64,000 nt of DNA from Xiphophorus maculatus (GCF_002775205.1 NC_036447.1:13746501-13810500); one strand, 5' to 3'. Counted from the first letter of the stretch, positions 12,226-25,618 are shown. Notes: a model not told the origin generated them from the sequence alone. Made by a program: numbers and translations.

Positions 12226-15200
12226 AAGGCTAAAAAAAAAAAAATTACTACAAGGTATGTTAATTTTTTTCAAAAGGCTGTTTGACATCTCGTGACTTGG
12301 AAAAAAAACTACACATTAGATTACAATAGAACTATTCATGGTGGAAGGTCTCTGTTGAGCTTCGGAGTAAAGATCCCTGAGTTGTTGATGCTGACTCACT
12401 TTCACTACAAACTCAAAGAAAGGAGCACTATAATTAAAATCATTTGTACCTATTTGCTCCTATTCTTTTCTACGGCAGCATGTAAATTGTGTGTTGAAGT
12501 AAGCGAAAGACATTGTACTTCAAAAATAGTAATTCTGAACACAGAACAATAATGTTTCAGTCTTTTTTATTCAGAACTTTATCTTTGTACTTAAGATGTT
12601 TCAATGTCTTAGAAATAAAGATCTGCAGTCTTTGTTGATAAATCCATTCTAAAGTGGGAAAGAAACGTTAAGGAACATTTATCAAATCTGTCGACCTTCT
12701 TGCTGCAAGGCTACAGTGCTACCAACTGCGCCACTGTGCTGCCTCCCTTATTCTTATTTTTGATTAATTTAACCTTTCTATAGTTAGTCGTAATCAGCCA
12801 CCAGTATTGCATTGTTTGTTTTTCATTTAAACATTACTTTTGCAGCTTTGCTTCGCTCACTATCGTAGGTTTATTTGTGGTAGAATTATGTAGTTTACAT
12901 TTTTATGCTTAAACAGCATTTTTATAACTGACCAATCACCTCAGTGGAATTAACCCCACCAACTGAGGTGGTCAAATCCTATGAAATGGGGACTGATACT
13001 TAAATAACTATGAATTTATTTATCTGAACTCTGTTCTTCAGACTTTATTTTAATCACAACATGTGAACATTTCTGTAATGCTTTAATAGTGAGGGACTTT
13101 TGGTCAGTATAAGGCAAGAAAAAAAGGATCTTTAAAAGCACAGAATACTTTTTCTCTTAGTTACGTAATGTCAATAAACACTCCTCCTTACCAAAGTATT
13201 CTGTGCTTTTGATGCCAATTTTCTTTTCTTTTGTGCATTCATTCTAATGTTGTCTTACTGGATAAGTTCCACGTTTTTTGCAATTGGAAAAAATAGTTTA
13301 AAGCTAAACGTTCTGCAAATTTTATTTGCGTGGAACTATCAGATTTAAATGCTTTTGTGTCAAAGAAGCAAAATAAAGCTTAACATTGTAAATGCAGAAT
13401 TTTGATCAGGAGCCCAGGTCTGGGTAGGACCATCCCAATTGTTGGATGTAAGAGAGTATTTAAGGTGGGTGTGGATGGGTGGGGTTTTTGTTTAAGAAGT
13501 ATGTTACATGTTGATTTATTCTCATGCAAGTACAGTGTGCTTCAAATGAGTCCCAAGCTCTTACACGGGCAATAGAGATGATTAACTGGTGTATTTTGAG
13601 AAAGGTCAATTCAACGTTATAAACTCTCAGGCCAGAAGAGATCTGTAAGCATTTACAAAGTTTGCTTGTGCATTGGCTCGGCGGTGTGTGTTTGTGCTTC
13701 GTTGACAAATATCTCTTCTTTTCAAAGCAAGCTATTGGAAAAAAAAATTAATTATTTCATGAATTACCTTTTGTAATAGGACTTTTAGAGTAGGTCAACT
13801 TGAACAAAGGCTAGTCACACGTTGTAGATGATGTTAAGGTCAGGGGACTGAGAGGATCGTGTTGAAACTTTCAGCTTGTACCTCTTCAAGCGCTTCAAAG
13901 AGGACATTGAGGCAATTTTCCTATGTTGAGTCTTCCATTTTGCTGACTCAGAATCATTAACATCCAAACCGCAGATAAAGTGATTCATGAATTTGGAACA
14001 TTTACTATATTTTAATGGGAAAAAATGACTATAATGTTGCGTTCTAAAAATAGTAATTAGCCTCTAAACCCGAGGAGATTAGCTGAGTATTTAAAATTCT
14101 TGGTTATTCTGGAAGAATGGGCATACACCCGTTGACAAAATGCTTCACTTTATTTATAAAAAATTACATAACAACCCACAATGTTGTTATGTACATCCGT
14201 CTGTAACAGATGAACAATTGAGTGTGGCCCATCAGTAAATTTGAGGGGTCAAGCTTGCAATTAACTTCTCCTGTGTTGCATAAATAATCCAAACATTGCT
14301 TTCCATTTCAGCTCTCCCTAAAATAAAACAAGACAAACAAAAAAAACGTGTACCAATATTTAAAAAATATCTGCCAGTTGATGTCTGGTCCTGTTTTTAT
14401 TTTATTTTTTGTAAGAATCACTGACTTACTTGATTATTAAATTCTTGTGCAGAAGTCGTTTTCTATTGGCTCCTCAATGCCTCTTTGTTTTTTTCCCTTT
14501 ATTTTTTTTTTCTCTTCGTAGCGAGAAACAGAATCAGTTTTCCATTTCAATCACAGCTGTACAGCCTATAGTTCAAAAATCATAACATCAAATGAAAATG
14601 TAACTGAAGATCTATAAAAAGGTTGTCTTGTACACTTTGGATTTTCATTATTTAATAAGATTTTACATGATTTGAGATATAGAGGGTACAATATCAAAGG
14701 CTTAGTTTTTTGGAGCAAGTTTTTTTTTTTTTTTTTTTACAAATTATGAGAGAATTATTGAAATAAATTGTTTGTGCACTAAAGTAGTTGCTATGCATTT
14801 TCTAGGCAAAATGGTTTTATATTCTGATCCAGCATGTGGCAAATGTATTAAGGCTGCTGAATAGAGGTTAAAGTAAGGGAGCAATTAGTCCAGCTTTTTT
14901 GAGTAAGGTTTTTATTGACAACCAACTGGAGCTCATAAAGCAAACCAGTAAAGCTCTCTCACAGTAGCATATCCACCCACAGACTTCTCTGGTAGTTAGA
15001 AACTAATAGTTGTGTATTCACAGAGTAAAAACTTTGTATAAATATGAACTATTTGTTTGCAAGACAAAAGGTTAAACAAACACTCCAGGCTGTAAAGTAA
15101 TCCTGCTCTGCCTACAATGCTATCATAATCACCAAATGTTTTCTTCTTCTGGTAAAAGCTCCGCCATTGCGCATAAATGTTCAGCTTATCCTAATTCTCC

Positions 15201-16235
15201 CCTCAAACACAGCCCCTCTCTGCTGTCTGCCGGTATTTTTGGTCAGAAGAATTGTTTGGCAATTTTAGTTTGGTTTTCTGACAAAAACATCATTTTGAAA
15301 CGTCATATATCCTGTCACCTCTCAGGGATTTGGCTTGTTTTTTCTGCAGACTGAGTCTGGATAATAATGCTCCATATACATGAATCTATTGCACAAGCTC
15401 AGCCTTCGTACTGGTGTGATTTTAAAACATTGCCAAAGGGTACTTTTTAAGAAATCATTGCAAACATTTGGTAGCTTTGTTAATGCCTTGAGAAAAAACA
15501 AAGGAAAAAAGTTATTAGCATCACTAAGTGGAACTATTACGCTTGGATATTCCAGTTAGTTTGTCTTTAGCAATGTTCACAATTTTATGTTATTACAAGA
15601 TATACAGTAATCCTGCATGTGATTAAGGTTGGAAACATCCTTCTAGTGACATTAACAAATCCTTTTGGCCTAATCTTAGAAATTACAAACATTACAGCTA
15701 CAATTATTACTCTTTCATCTCTTACACAAGATACACCGGTAAATACCTGTAATGATTAGACATTAGGCTTTATCTGGTATCCACTCTCTGTGTGTGTCCT
15801 CTTGCTCCTTTTGTTTGGCTTCAGAGCACACTGATATGTCATGCCATGTCTGAATCATCCTGAGTTGAAGATTAGTTTGAAATTGCCTGCACCAAAAGTT
15901 TGAGTCAAACAGCAGTCTTAAATTTGAAGCACAAACAAGCCAATATGTCAGTAAAAACCTGGAAAAATCCACTTGGGGATTGATGCTGTGTGCACTGATT
16001 GCCCTCCCTGTGATTTCAGTTCAAAGTCGGGTCCAAACATAGAGCAATAAAAAAAAAGCCTAAAATTCTATATGTATTAGAAGAACAAGGAGTTTTATGA
16101 AGAGAATTCATGGAAGCCACAGATTGGAAACAGAGATAATTATTATGAATTCACAAACATTATACTGAACATCCCAACAGCTTATTCTTGATGGTGTGTA
16201 CTATCCAATTCATCCCATTTTGGTTAAGCACAGTG
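12226..16235. other. Intergenic, AT-rich, no gene recognised
   Basis: No coding exon is recognisable. The stretch contains a SINE-like scrap at 12695-12745 (ending ccaactgcgccactgtgctgcc-like, the usual tail of common fish repeats), the inverted repeat at 13134-13210, a poly-T run near 14721 and nothing else that I can support. Confidence 0.55.
13134..13210. repeat. Inverted repeat, 18-bp perfect arms
   Basis: AAAAGCACAGAATACTTT at 13134-13151 is the exact reverse complement of 13193-13210, separated by 41 nt. It could be the ends of a tiny MITE relic or an RNA hairpin; no target duplication is evident. Confidence 0.75.
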
Positions 16236-16239
16236 GTTA

Positions 16240-16535
16240 CAAAGTATCCATTACCCCTAGTGGGGTCGGGAGTGATGCTGGTGCCCATCTCCAGCTAACG
16301 TTCCTGGCGAGAGGCGGGGTCACCCTGGACAGGTCGCCAGTCTGTCGCAGGGTGACACACACACTCACACCTAGGGAGAATTTAGAGAGACCAATTTACC
16401 TGACAGTCTTGTTTTCTTGCTTTTGGGCTGTGAGGGGAAGCTGGAGTATCCGGAGAGAACCCACGCATGCACAGGGAGAACATGCAAACTCCATGCAGAA
16501 AGACACCGGGCCGGGAATCGAACCCAGAAATATTG
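16240..16535. repeat. Common teleost interspersed repeat
   Basis: The block contains gcgagaggcggggt, caccctggacaggtcgccag, ctcacacctagggagaattt, agagagaacccacgcatgca-like and gggccgggaatcgaaccca phrases. I recognise these as a repeat found in thousands of copies in many fish genomes. It has far higher GC than its surroundings. Open frames on both strands here are by-products of the repeat. Confidence 0.75.
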
Positions 16536-17589
16536 TAAGCATCATTGTTCTTATCAGTTGAATGATGCCCCATTTTCAAACACGAATTATAATCACTGGT
16601 AAAGACCCAGCAGGATGAAATCTTGCAGAGGTTTGAAGAGGGGGGGAAACAATCTCAAGCCCCAATAGACTACTTATTTAATGTTTCATTGAGTTTGCAT
16701 CTTTTTCAGAGCAGGGAGTTATATTCATCTTGTGTTTCCGAGCCACCAACTGGGGACAGTTGCAAAACAAATTCAAATATAATGGAGCGTGCAAACAGAA
16801 CTGCTGTGCTCAAGGTTGTGAACATCTGTGTGACACCACTGAGGCATGTCTGCACCGCCACTGTTTGGTGGGCACGGCAAGAAACACTCATTTAAAGGGG
16901 GGAGTCTTCTTCTAGCACTAAACTTGTTTAAACTGTCAGATAGTTTTTGTTGAAGGGAAACAGTTCTATGCATTATTAAAGGTCGCTACAGTGGCTGCAC
17001 AGATAACAAGCAAAGCCTGGTCAGCCCCTGAGGTTTTTAAGAGACAGCATCAGGAGGGAATCAGGAGTCAGTTTCTGATTTTACAGCTAAAGCTTTTTTC
17101 CTGTGCAAAAAGCGATGAAATACACAGACGGAAAGGAGATCGATATGTCATTTTAATTCCCAGTGGTTGAGAATTATGAAAGTAGACAGGAATTTTTCAT
17201 GTTTCTTTTTCCAGTATATCTCCATAAAAACACAATTTCTTTAACCTGTCATGCAGCTATATGGAATGTGATATAAAAAAAAGGATCAAAATGTTTTTGC
17301 AAGACACAAAATCAGACAGGTTATTTGTTAAATTTGTATTTGATTGACTGCCATCGTTATCGTTATCATTGTTATGAATGACTGCCATCATATTCATCAA
17401 GTATTTTTATGACTGAACATTTAAGAGATCCAAGAAAAAGTTTCAGTGACTTGGGGGAAAAATGTATTTGTAATTGTTGTTGAATTCAAAATGTTGGCTA
17501 TTATTCATGTCTGCATAAATAAGTCATTCATAACTGGGTAAGAAACTGAAGTAGGACGGTGTCAGAAGGCAATTCCTCGATATACGTAC

Positions 17590-17672
17590 TCAAAGTTTTT
17601 CACATAGCGTAAATAGAATAGATATTTATAAACTCAAAGTTTTTCACAGCGTAAATAGAGTAGATATTTATA
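17590..17672. repeat. Imperfect tandem duplication, ~42-bp unit
   Basis: ctcaaagtttttcaca...gcgtaaatag...tagatatttata occurs twice back to back (17590-17630 and 17633-17672), differing by a 2-bp indel and one substitution. Confidence 0.85.
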
Positions 17673-18540
17673 TACACTGTGTATTATGGTACATGACCTT
17701 GTTTTACTCACTTTCTGTAATTATATCAGGCTAAAATGCTGCTGTTGTAGGTCAGTTAAGATCACCAACATTTTTATTTAGTAAATGCTAGAATATTTGG
17801 ACATAGAACATTATTTCAAAATATCTAAACAACTAACTTAACTACTTTCGCTAATTCAACACACATGAAATTCACATGAATAGCTGCATTGAATTTAGTC
17901 TGTCATTTTAAGATAAAATATGACTCATGCTATTTATTTTGAAAGCAGCCTGTGAATTTGTTAATTGTTAAATTTTATTCAAAGTCTTCACAGCTCAGTG
18001 TTCTCAGCAGGTCTAATGGTTAATCGCACTTAGGTAACAGAAGCTTTCAGTGTTTTAAATGTGCATAAATCTCTGCCTGCTTCTCCATAAAGGTCAGTCT
18101 TTGCTCCACTTTGGCACTGTTTGGTTGGTAGTATTACGAGACAAAATGCACTCTGGAAGTTATTGAGGCATGCAGATAGAAGCTGACCTGGGATCCATGA
18201 TAAGTACCCAAATTAAAAAAACAACAAAAATGTGGGTTTGAGAATTGCTTTTAAGTGCTGCCATTTTGTCTTAAGGTAGTATTTAAATATTAACATATCT
18301 TTGGCTTCTAACTTTGACAGTAACATAAGACATAGTGACTGACAACCTTTAAAAATAGAGTTTCTTCTATGATTTCAGTTGTTTTCCTTTCCTAAAGTGA
18401 TACCGCTACTAATTTAACAAACAAAAACTTACAAGGTGTCTGAGGCTGTACAGTAAACACTCCAAGACAGGTTATTTGGGAAAACCTGGACAATAACTGG
18501 TGGGCCAATCTGATGTTTGGACCGCAACAGCCGACTTTCT

Positions 18541-18559
18541 TTTTCTTTTTTTTTACTTT

Positions 18560-18590
<31 letters not shown>

Positions 18591-18594
18591 GGGG
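18541..18594. repeat. T-tract joined to 25-base G homopolymer
   Basis: Two T runs are followed directly by 25 consecutive G (18570-18594). Such runs are prone to slippage and can form quadruplex or triplex DNA; the exact G count may be a sequencing artefact. Confidence 0.9.
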
Positions 18595-19109
18595 TTCAGG
18601 CCAATGTGCAGTCATGACAAAGGATTGACCATGCATGCTGCTCTCCCTGTTTGTTTTTTATTTTCTTTTTTTGGAGATGCGGTCAGCGATGTTTAAAAGA
18701 GGGAAAGCAGAAAGAGAGAGGCTAGCTCAGAGAAGGATGAAATTTAAAAAGAGGAAATCTATGGAACCAAACATAGCTAAATGTATAAAAATGTACAACT
18801 TCTTCACAAAAACTAGCTCATGATGAGTGACGTCAAATAATGATGATAAAAAGGGCTTTGTAAATTATTGTTCAATCAAGTCAATGAATTGTGTGGCAAC
18901 TTGGCATATAATGTTGCAAAATTCAAATTTGTATATGAGCCACATAACTAAGTAACTATAGGTCAGAAGAAATACTGTATATAGTACCAAGCACCAGCCA
19001 TGAGCCCACAAGGCCGAAGCGGACAGGTAGGATTAATTAATGAATATTATTAGAATTAATATAAGAGAGTATGTGCAGAACTGCTTTTTATGAAAAGTGC
19101 ACTCACAAG

Positions 19110-19313
19110 CAAATGGCAATGGTACTTGCATAGCACTTTATTAAGTCCAGAGGATCGCAAAAGCACTTCACTATACATTCAGTAATTCACCACACATTCA
19201 CATGCTGATGGTGGCAACCTACTTGTACCACTAAGACAGACAGAGCAGGGATGTGAACTGGCAACCCTCTGATTACAGAACAAACTTCTAACACCTTTGC
19301 CACAATCCCCCCA
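19110..19313 (-). mobile_element. tRNA-derived SINE (degenerate)
   Basis: Read on the minus strand it begins with a tRNA-like head: a GGTGGCAAAGGTGTTAGAAG A-box-like region, then CTGTAATCAGAGGGTTGCC and a decayed B-box (AGTTCACATCCC). It ends with the common tail agcactttattaagtcc/cattcacatgctgatggtggc. This matches a widespread teleost SINE layout. Target duplications were not identified. Confidence 0.65.
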
Positions 19314-19728
19314 TGAGTAATTACCTTTAGTTGTTATTAAAATGCTATATCAAACACAAATGAAATTTGCAATTCGAAGCCTTGAAATTGGCTCCTGCTC
19401 TTTCTGACACTACGCCTTCAGCACATTATCACAACAATGCTCATCCATTAAGTCATTTACAGCCTTTCTTCTTATTTAATAGGCTCCAGGTGTACTACGG
19501 CTTCCTCCCGCACTCCAAAAACACGATAGTTGGTTCCCGTATCTAAATTGCCCTTGGGTATAGTGAATGAGTGCCTGGTTGTTTGTTTCTTGTTTCTGAC
19601 CTATCCTGAGTGTATCAGATCTATTTTGAAAATTACTATATATAGGAACCAGCCCCTCTTTGACAGTAAGAATAAGATATAAGTGTAACGGGTACCGTAG
19701 CGACAGCACCGCTGTTGACAGATATACT

Positions 19729-20513
19729 CCTGAAGAACAGGAGAAAGACGAGGAAACGGCTTGTTAACCTCAAGTGTCATGCAGCAATTTATTCAAGTTT
19801 TACATCCAAACATACTTGTTGTATTGAGTTTCTTTCTTTACAGTTTATATATTCAAAGTTCAACCTTTTTAATACATTTCAGTGTCCATAAGTGACAAAA
19901 ACAAGCATCTTTTAGCGACAAAACAAACATCTCTTTCCTAAACACATATCCACTCATTCTTCTTCTTAGCTTTCTAGCTGTTTATCCCAAATGAAACGCA
20001 TTAGACAGTGGTTACATTAACCAGCTACTTTTTAACTTAAGACAGTACTGCATTTGACCTTCAATAAACTAAAGTCCTTAATAGAACCAAACAAAATTTT
20101 TAAAGTCGCTTTTTTTCCACCCTGAATCCTAATGGTAAAAGAACTATTTTAACACTGGTGGTGGGGACCTTACAAAAGCCAAAACAGAAAAATAGACATA
20201 GAGTTCTTCAGTTTCTAACGGTTATTCCAGCATAACCTGAAGTGGGTGAAGCGCATGTATTAAACAGACTTGGCTAATGGCTAATATTAGCATGTACACC
20301 GTGCGTAGTTACTTTCTTCGAACACAACGACACAAAGTCAAAAACTGAATAACTAATACAGTACATAACTATTCCAAATACGTTCACAAATATTCCAAAT
20401 ACGTTCCAGCATGTCTAATTACTGGATTAAAAACCTATTCGCATATTTACCCACCTGAAGAACAGGAGAAAGACGAGGAAACGGCTTGTTAACCTCAAGT
20501 GTCATGCAGCAAT
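19729..20513. repeat. Two identical 60-bp direct repeats 665 bp apart
   Basis: The 60-bp stretch starting cctgaagaacaggagaaaga and ending tgtcatgcagcaat is identical at 19729-19788 and 20454-20513. The copies flank 665 bp of unrelated AT-rich sequence with no recognised coding content. Possible causes are terminal repeats of a degraded element, a recent local duplication or an assembly overlap error. Confidence 0.9.
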
Positions 20514-20984
20514 GAGGGAAAATACAAGCAGGACACCAAAACCGCCACCCGCCCCCTGCTGGCGTGGAGTAAATGTTACAGAGTACATTAAAAAAAATAT
20601 AGAAAAACTCTTCTCCAAAATAGAGTACAGAACTTGTATTAACAATTTCAAGTCATAAACACAAATGTCACACTTTTGTGGTCGCCATATAAGCAGTATT
20701 CTTGTTGTTGTTGTCGTTGTTGGTACAATAACAATAGTAGTAGTAGTAGTCATAATAGTAGTATTAGTAATGTCTTAGTGTATTAAATAATTTTAATTAT
20801 TTAAATGATGAAAATGATGAAAATTGCTGTATAACAGCAACAAAGTGACAGGAAATCAAATTTGGGGAACGGGTAACAGTCTTTAGATTCAGTTTTTATT
20901 GTATTATTGTTTCACTGTTAACAAAATAGTTATAACTGTCTTCAAACTGCTTGAAATAAATTTGTTTTTGGTTTTACGCCTTAA

Positions 20985-21142
20985 ACTGACGCCGTTACCA
21001 ACAAACGTAATAGGTGTCGCTAGCAACCAATCAAATCGCGCTAAACAAGAAAAAACACTACACTATACTTCGCTTGTGCGCATGCTCACACATAGCGGAA
21101 GAGGTTCACATCCAACTAAAGATTTCAGCTCTTCATAGAAAG
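20985..21142 (+). promoter_or_regulatory. cdk2ap2 promoter and probable noncoding exon 1
   Basis: This locally GC-richer segment precedes a consensus donor (AAAG|GTAAAG) at 21142/21143. It contains a CCAAT box (caaccaatc, about 21023-21031), an NRF1-like palindrome TGCGCATGCT at 21077-21086 and an ETS-like GCGGAAG at 21095-21101. This fits a TATA-less housekeeping promoter feeding a 5' UTR exon that splices to 23475. The start site is not determinable from sequence alone. Confidence 0.5.
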
Positions 21143-22477
21143 GTAAAGAAATAGTTTTGTTTTGAATCTTTTTTAGACCGTTTTGGAGTTTACGTGTGTG
21201 GATAGCTAACTGTTATAAACGTGCCGGTCGTGTAAGGTGATACTTTGTACTTATAGCCCTTATTTCTCCTTTGTTTCCCCTGTGTTGTTTTGCTAACCGG
21301 TTAATGCTAATCCTGCTAACGTTACCTTCGTCTTAAAGCTAACGTCAGCTTTTGTTTCATTCAGTAATTTTCCTCCGCGGGTGCTGGTCACCCGAGAGCT
21401 GTCACATTCAGAACTGAGAAAGACTGCGTGAAATCCGAGATATGACACACAAAGAGCCAGATTTAAAGGGAGCAAAACGACTGAAAAACTTAAACTTGTC
21501 ACACATGTACAGTCATGGCTGTAATTGTTTCTTTATAGTGACATATAAAGGCTGCGTAAAGTGTTGACAGATCATAAGAGTTTAAAGTTATAAAAGATAG
21601 GCGTATTTTTATTTCTTTTCATCTTTTTAAAGTAAAAATAATCCTTTGTTTTTAAATTATTTGCAGTAACTTTAAAGTTATGAAATTTGTAACGATTAAA
21701 TATCGATTATCTCTCAATTTAGTTGCATTTTAATACATTGATATGTAAAAAAACGTATTTCCCTTACACATTATTACAATTTATCACCTTACAAACAGAA
21801 ACCTCTTTTTATTTTACTGACCAAGAAAAGTATCACATATTTGTGACTCATGGTTTTCAAAACCTTTAATAATTCGAAAGTGGCAGAGTGTGAAATATAT
21901 AAATGTATATCAAGATCCCTTTACTCCTGAAGTCACAGAACTAGTAAATAAAGTTGAGCTTTGTCTAATTTATTATCATAAAAGATTTAGTTAATCTGTG
22001 AAGCTCCCAGCAGAGTTTTTAGAGTACTTGTGAATAAAGGTCACAAAGACCTAGACAAAGACCAAACGGGTCTGGAATAAAGATATAGAGACGGTAAAAG
22101 CAGTGTTAGGTGGGAGTGAATGGCACTTATGATGTCAGTAATATATATCAAATATAAATACTGATACTAATTATGATTTACGGTAAAGAAAAATTCTTTA
22201 GCCTAACACAACCTACCATACACTTCCTAGAAAGCGCTTTTCATAATAATAGTCCCGTCTTCATAGCCCTACAGATTTCAACGTTGTTGTGAGGGCAGAC
22301 AAAATTATCCAAACCCCAACAGTCCCTGTGTTTTGTTTTGTTTTTAAAACAAAATTAGCCATTTCTCTAAGTACTTTCACACAGTTTAGCAGTGAAATGG
22401 ATTCAGAATGTTCTCTGTCGTCTCATAACCGCATTACACAGCAGGTAATCCTCTGCCTGAGATACTGAAAATGCTCT

Positions 22478-22536
22478 TTGAGTTTTTTCAGTTGAGTTTT
22501 TTCAGTTCATAATGCATCAGTAGATGCATTATGAAC
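22478..22536. repeat. Tandem 14-mer plus 14-bp hairpin in cdk2ap2 intron 1
   Basis: tgagttttttcagt occurs twice in tandem. It is followed immediately by a perfect inverted repeat: gttcataatgcatc at 22505-22518 and its complement at 22523-22536, with a 4-nt loop. Confidence 0.8.
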
Positions 22537-23578
22537 AGTTTACTGCTGAGCCTGTAATGTTTCCTGATGATGCTTGATGAACCTCTATCTATATAGGCAT
22601 TAAAATTTTATGAATATCTATACTCCATATTAGTGATGCATGGTATCTTGGTACCAACATTGATATCAACTGATATTAGTCTTTTTTCTTTTTTTTTTAC
22701 ATTCGGTAATAAAACTGGACCAAAATTAAAATCGATATTTCCTTCCATCTTGTTGCCGTATGTTTCTGGATTGGAATGGGTTGGTCATATGGTATCTGAT
22801 AGAGTGATAGGATTGTAGGATTGTGGGGAGTTTAACGGAAACAGAAAATCAGTGGTGAAGTCAAAGGTGTGGTTGTTTTCTCCAAGGTATCGAAAGGTCA
22901 GTGAAATGTCCATAGCAGCAATATTTATATTTATGTCAGCTGTTGATATTGGCTGATTGTGTGAACATACATGTGGAGTTGAGATGAAAAAAATCATGAA
23001 GCAGTGGGAGCAATGAACTGTGGTTGCTTTTATCAGATATGCTTTTTCTTATATTAAAATAGTTATTTGCCATTTGCAGAAGCACTAAGGAGCTTTTTAA
23101 AAAAGAAACCACATTTTAACATTCCACTAGTGGAATATCACAATTTACCACAGTTTAACAAATACCACAATTTAAATTAAGGTAAACTAATGCTGATTTA
23201 ACAGATTGAAATTTATTGTTGATCAGCAGCTTATCTTAACAGCAAGAAACAAATGAACTTGTTAAGTCAGAGTCAGACTGCGCTTGGCTGTGAATCATTT
23301 AGTTTGTGACCTGCATGACTAAGTGTTAATGTTAAAATTGCAGCATCTGTAAGTTACTAGAATGTTTAAAAGTTAAATTTACAATCTTGATCTGTAAAAC
23401 CTGAAAATTTGCTAAAGAAAAAAATAGAGATGGATTGTAAAGTTTATTCCCACTGTGTGTAATTGTTTTTGCAGCAGCTCTTAGGAGCTCATTGCCACCA
23501 GGAAAGCTGTATAAGCATTGGGTTGACGGGACTGAAGGAAGCAGCACATCATACCTGGAGCTGCCTGGTGAAATCGCC

Positions 23579-24906
23579 ATGAGTTATAAACCTATCGCTC
23601 CCGCTCCGTCTGGCTCCAACCATACACCGCCAGGTACAAGACGGCTTGATTGTGATTTCAATTGGCTACTGTTATGTTTTCATAATTAAAGGTAATCTTA
23701 TTAGGGTTGGAGAAGGATGTTCCTTCTCGTAGGTGATGGCAAAGCTTGATATAAACAGTCTGTGTCGCTCTCCTCCACACAGGGTCTTCAGTTCCCTCTC
23801 CATCACTCCCGTCGTCATCCAACTTTAGACCAGCTTTCAGTGACTTCGGTCCCCCCTCTATGGGCTTTGTTCAGGTCCGTCTTCATCTCCACTCAAAAAA
23901 AAAACAAAACAACAACTCTACCTCTTTTCTGTTTTGACTTTTTACTCACTTGCACTGGACTAAATCTATGCAACAGGCAAAACTTTCCTATGATTACTAA
24001 TGTGAGTTGTGATTACAGTTAGCTTCTGTTATTTATTTTACCTAGAGTTAAATTTTATTTTTTATTTTATTTTTAAACTGAATTCTGAATCAACTCTTAA
24101 TCGTCTGGTCAAAACAAAACATGACTATAAATTACTACCCGTCCTGTTGAAGAGCCTCACAGAGCCACTTTAGTTGCTTCACTATTGCAGATTGGTGGTA
24201 TGATTTCACAACAGCGACAAATATTGATGGGTTTTCCTTTTCCCCCCTCTTCCTTTTCCTCCACCAGCCTGTCAAAGTGTCCCAGGGATCCACCTACAGC
24301 GAGCTTCTGTCTGTCATCGAGGAGATGAGTCGTGAGATCAGGCCTACATACGCTGGCAGCAAGAGCGCAATGGAGAGGCTAAAGAGAGGTATTTGATGCT
24401 GTCAGCTCTGTCAATGTGGATGAGTGTCATGAAGAGTTGGTCAATGCCCGCAGCTGCAGTTTGACTGTGTTTTCAATCTGCACTATGAAAGAAGATCTGA
24501 CACCAGAATGTCTTGCAATCGATTTGGACGCATTGCACTTTCTTTCTGTATTTGGGGCTCGTGGATCAATTCTATACATTTCCAGCCCTGCGTATCTGGA
24601 GCTTGACTTTTTTTCTTTGCAAAATGACTTAATCTTGCAACCACAGGAGTACTGCTTTCTGCTTTGAAGAAGGAACTCTGTAGCATTCTTAATTATAGGA
24701 ATTGTGGCACGTTGTAAAAAAACAAACAAACACTTTTTTAGGTTTCTTGTTTTATGCAAATCTTGCATCACAAACAATCGTTCTTAGCTTCCTTGTATTC
24801 CTCTCGTTTAATTGGATGCTCTGTGTTTTCTCTTTCAGGTATAATCCACGCCCGTGCACTGGTCAGAGAGTGTCTCGCAGAAACCGAGAGAAGTGCCCGC
24901 ACATAA
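23579..24906 (+). CDS. cdk2ap2: Cyclin-dependent kinase 2-associated protein 2 (CDK2AP2/DOC-1R)
   Basis: Four coding exons join in phase: 23579-23633, 23783-23874, 24268-24388 and 24839-24906 (stop TAA at 24904). They encode 111 aa. The N-terminus [10 protein letters not shown] is diagnostic of CDK2AP2 rather than CDK2AP1. A Ser/Pro-rich linker and [11 protein letters not shown] follow. The conserved C-terminal helical domain contains [30 protein letters not shown] and [10 protein letters not shown], including the Cys near the end. From family knowledge, CDK2AP proteins bind CDK2 and are subunits of the NuRD chromatin complex in the nucleus. The start follows a spliced 5' UTR exon (acceptor gcag at 23471-23474). 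The gene converges with aip, about 0.7 kb separating the poly(A) candidates. Confidence 0.95.
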
Positions 24907-25395
24907 CCCTTTTGGAAAAGAATCCCCTCCTGACCCGTTGTCCTCATCATGATCCTGGTTGGATGTTTTACAACCAGAGCTCATCCTCCCACCCCGAGCT
25001 TTATTTGTGAGCGTTTCTAGGAGCATTGTGTTCCCCTTTCCAATATTTGATACATTTCATTAAATTATGTTACTGTTACACTTTCTACAACATGTGGGGC
25101 GTATGCAAAACCAATTTTGTACCTACTGTAAGAATGTGAAATTTAAGCTCGTCATTTTGGTAAACCTCTAGTAAAATGCATTTGTTTAATAATGTAAGTT
25201 GACTTGGAAAGTTGGCTTTTTTAATGATACAATCAATGTTAAAACTGCACCAGTCTTTTGTTTATTTGAAAATCTTCACTGTCAAGTAAGCTCACTTTAG
25301 AATTCCCTCATTCTCACAAACCTTTTACATCGAGTCATTTTGTTAGCAAGGAAATTTTGTAAACCAGATTTTTGCAATTCAGTATGTATATCTTA

Positions 25396-25401
25396 ATTAA
25401 A
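25396..25401 (+). terminator. Candidate poly(A) signal ATTAAA, cdk2ap2
   Basis: No AATAAA was found on the plus strand between the stop codon and the aip tail. The variant ATTAAA occurs at 25059-25064 and 25396-25401. Which is used cannot be told from sequence. Confidence 0.35.
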
Positions 25402-25618
25402 TAAGAGGAAAAACTATTTCTTTTGTTTTGTATGTTTTCTGGCATCTAATTGAAGGGACTTTGAGAGATGGACCATTTGTCTGGTTTTGAACCTGAAACT
25501 TTTCTAAAAACCTTTGCATAGTTTAATCCCATCCCGTTCCCAGTTTTAAGAGAAGCAATCTGATTAAGTAATATTTAAAAAGACAAAAACAAATCCAAGA
25601 TTGGGGATTAAATGCAAA

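Noticed and set aside
16196-16602. Several open frames on both strands near 16.2-16.6 kb
   Set aside because: They coincide with a high-copy teleost repeat and have no protein family features.
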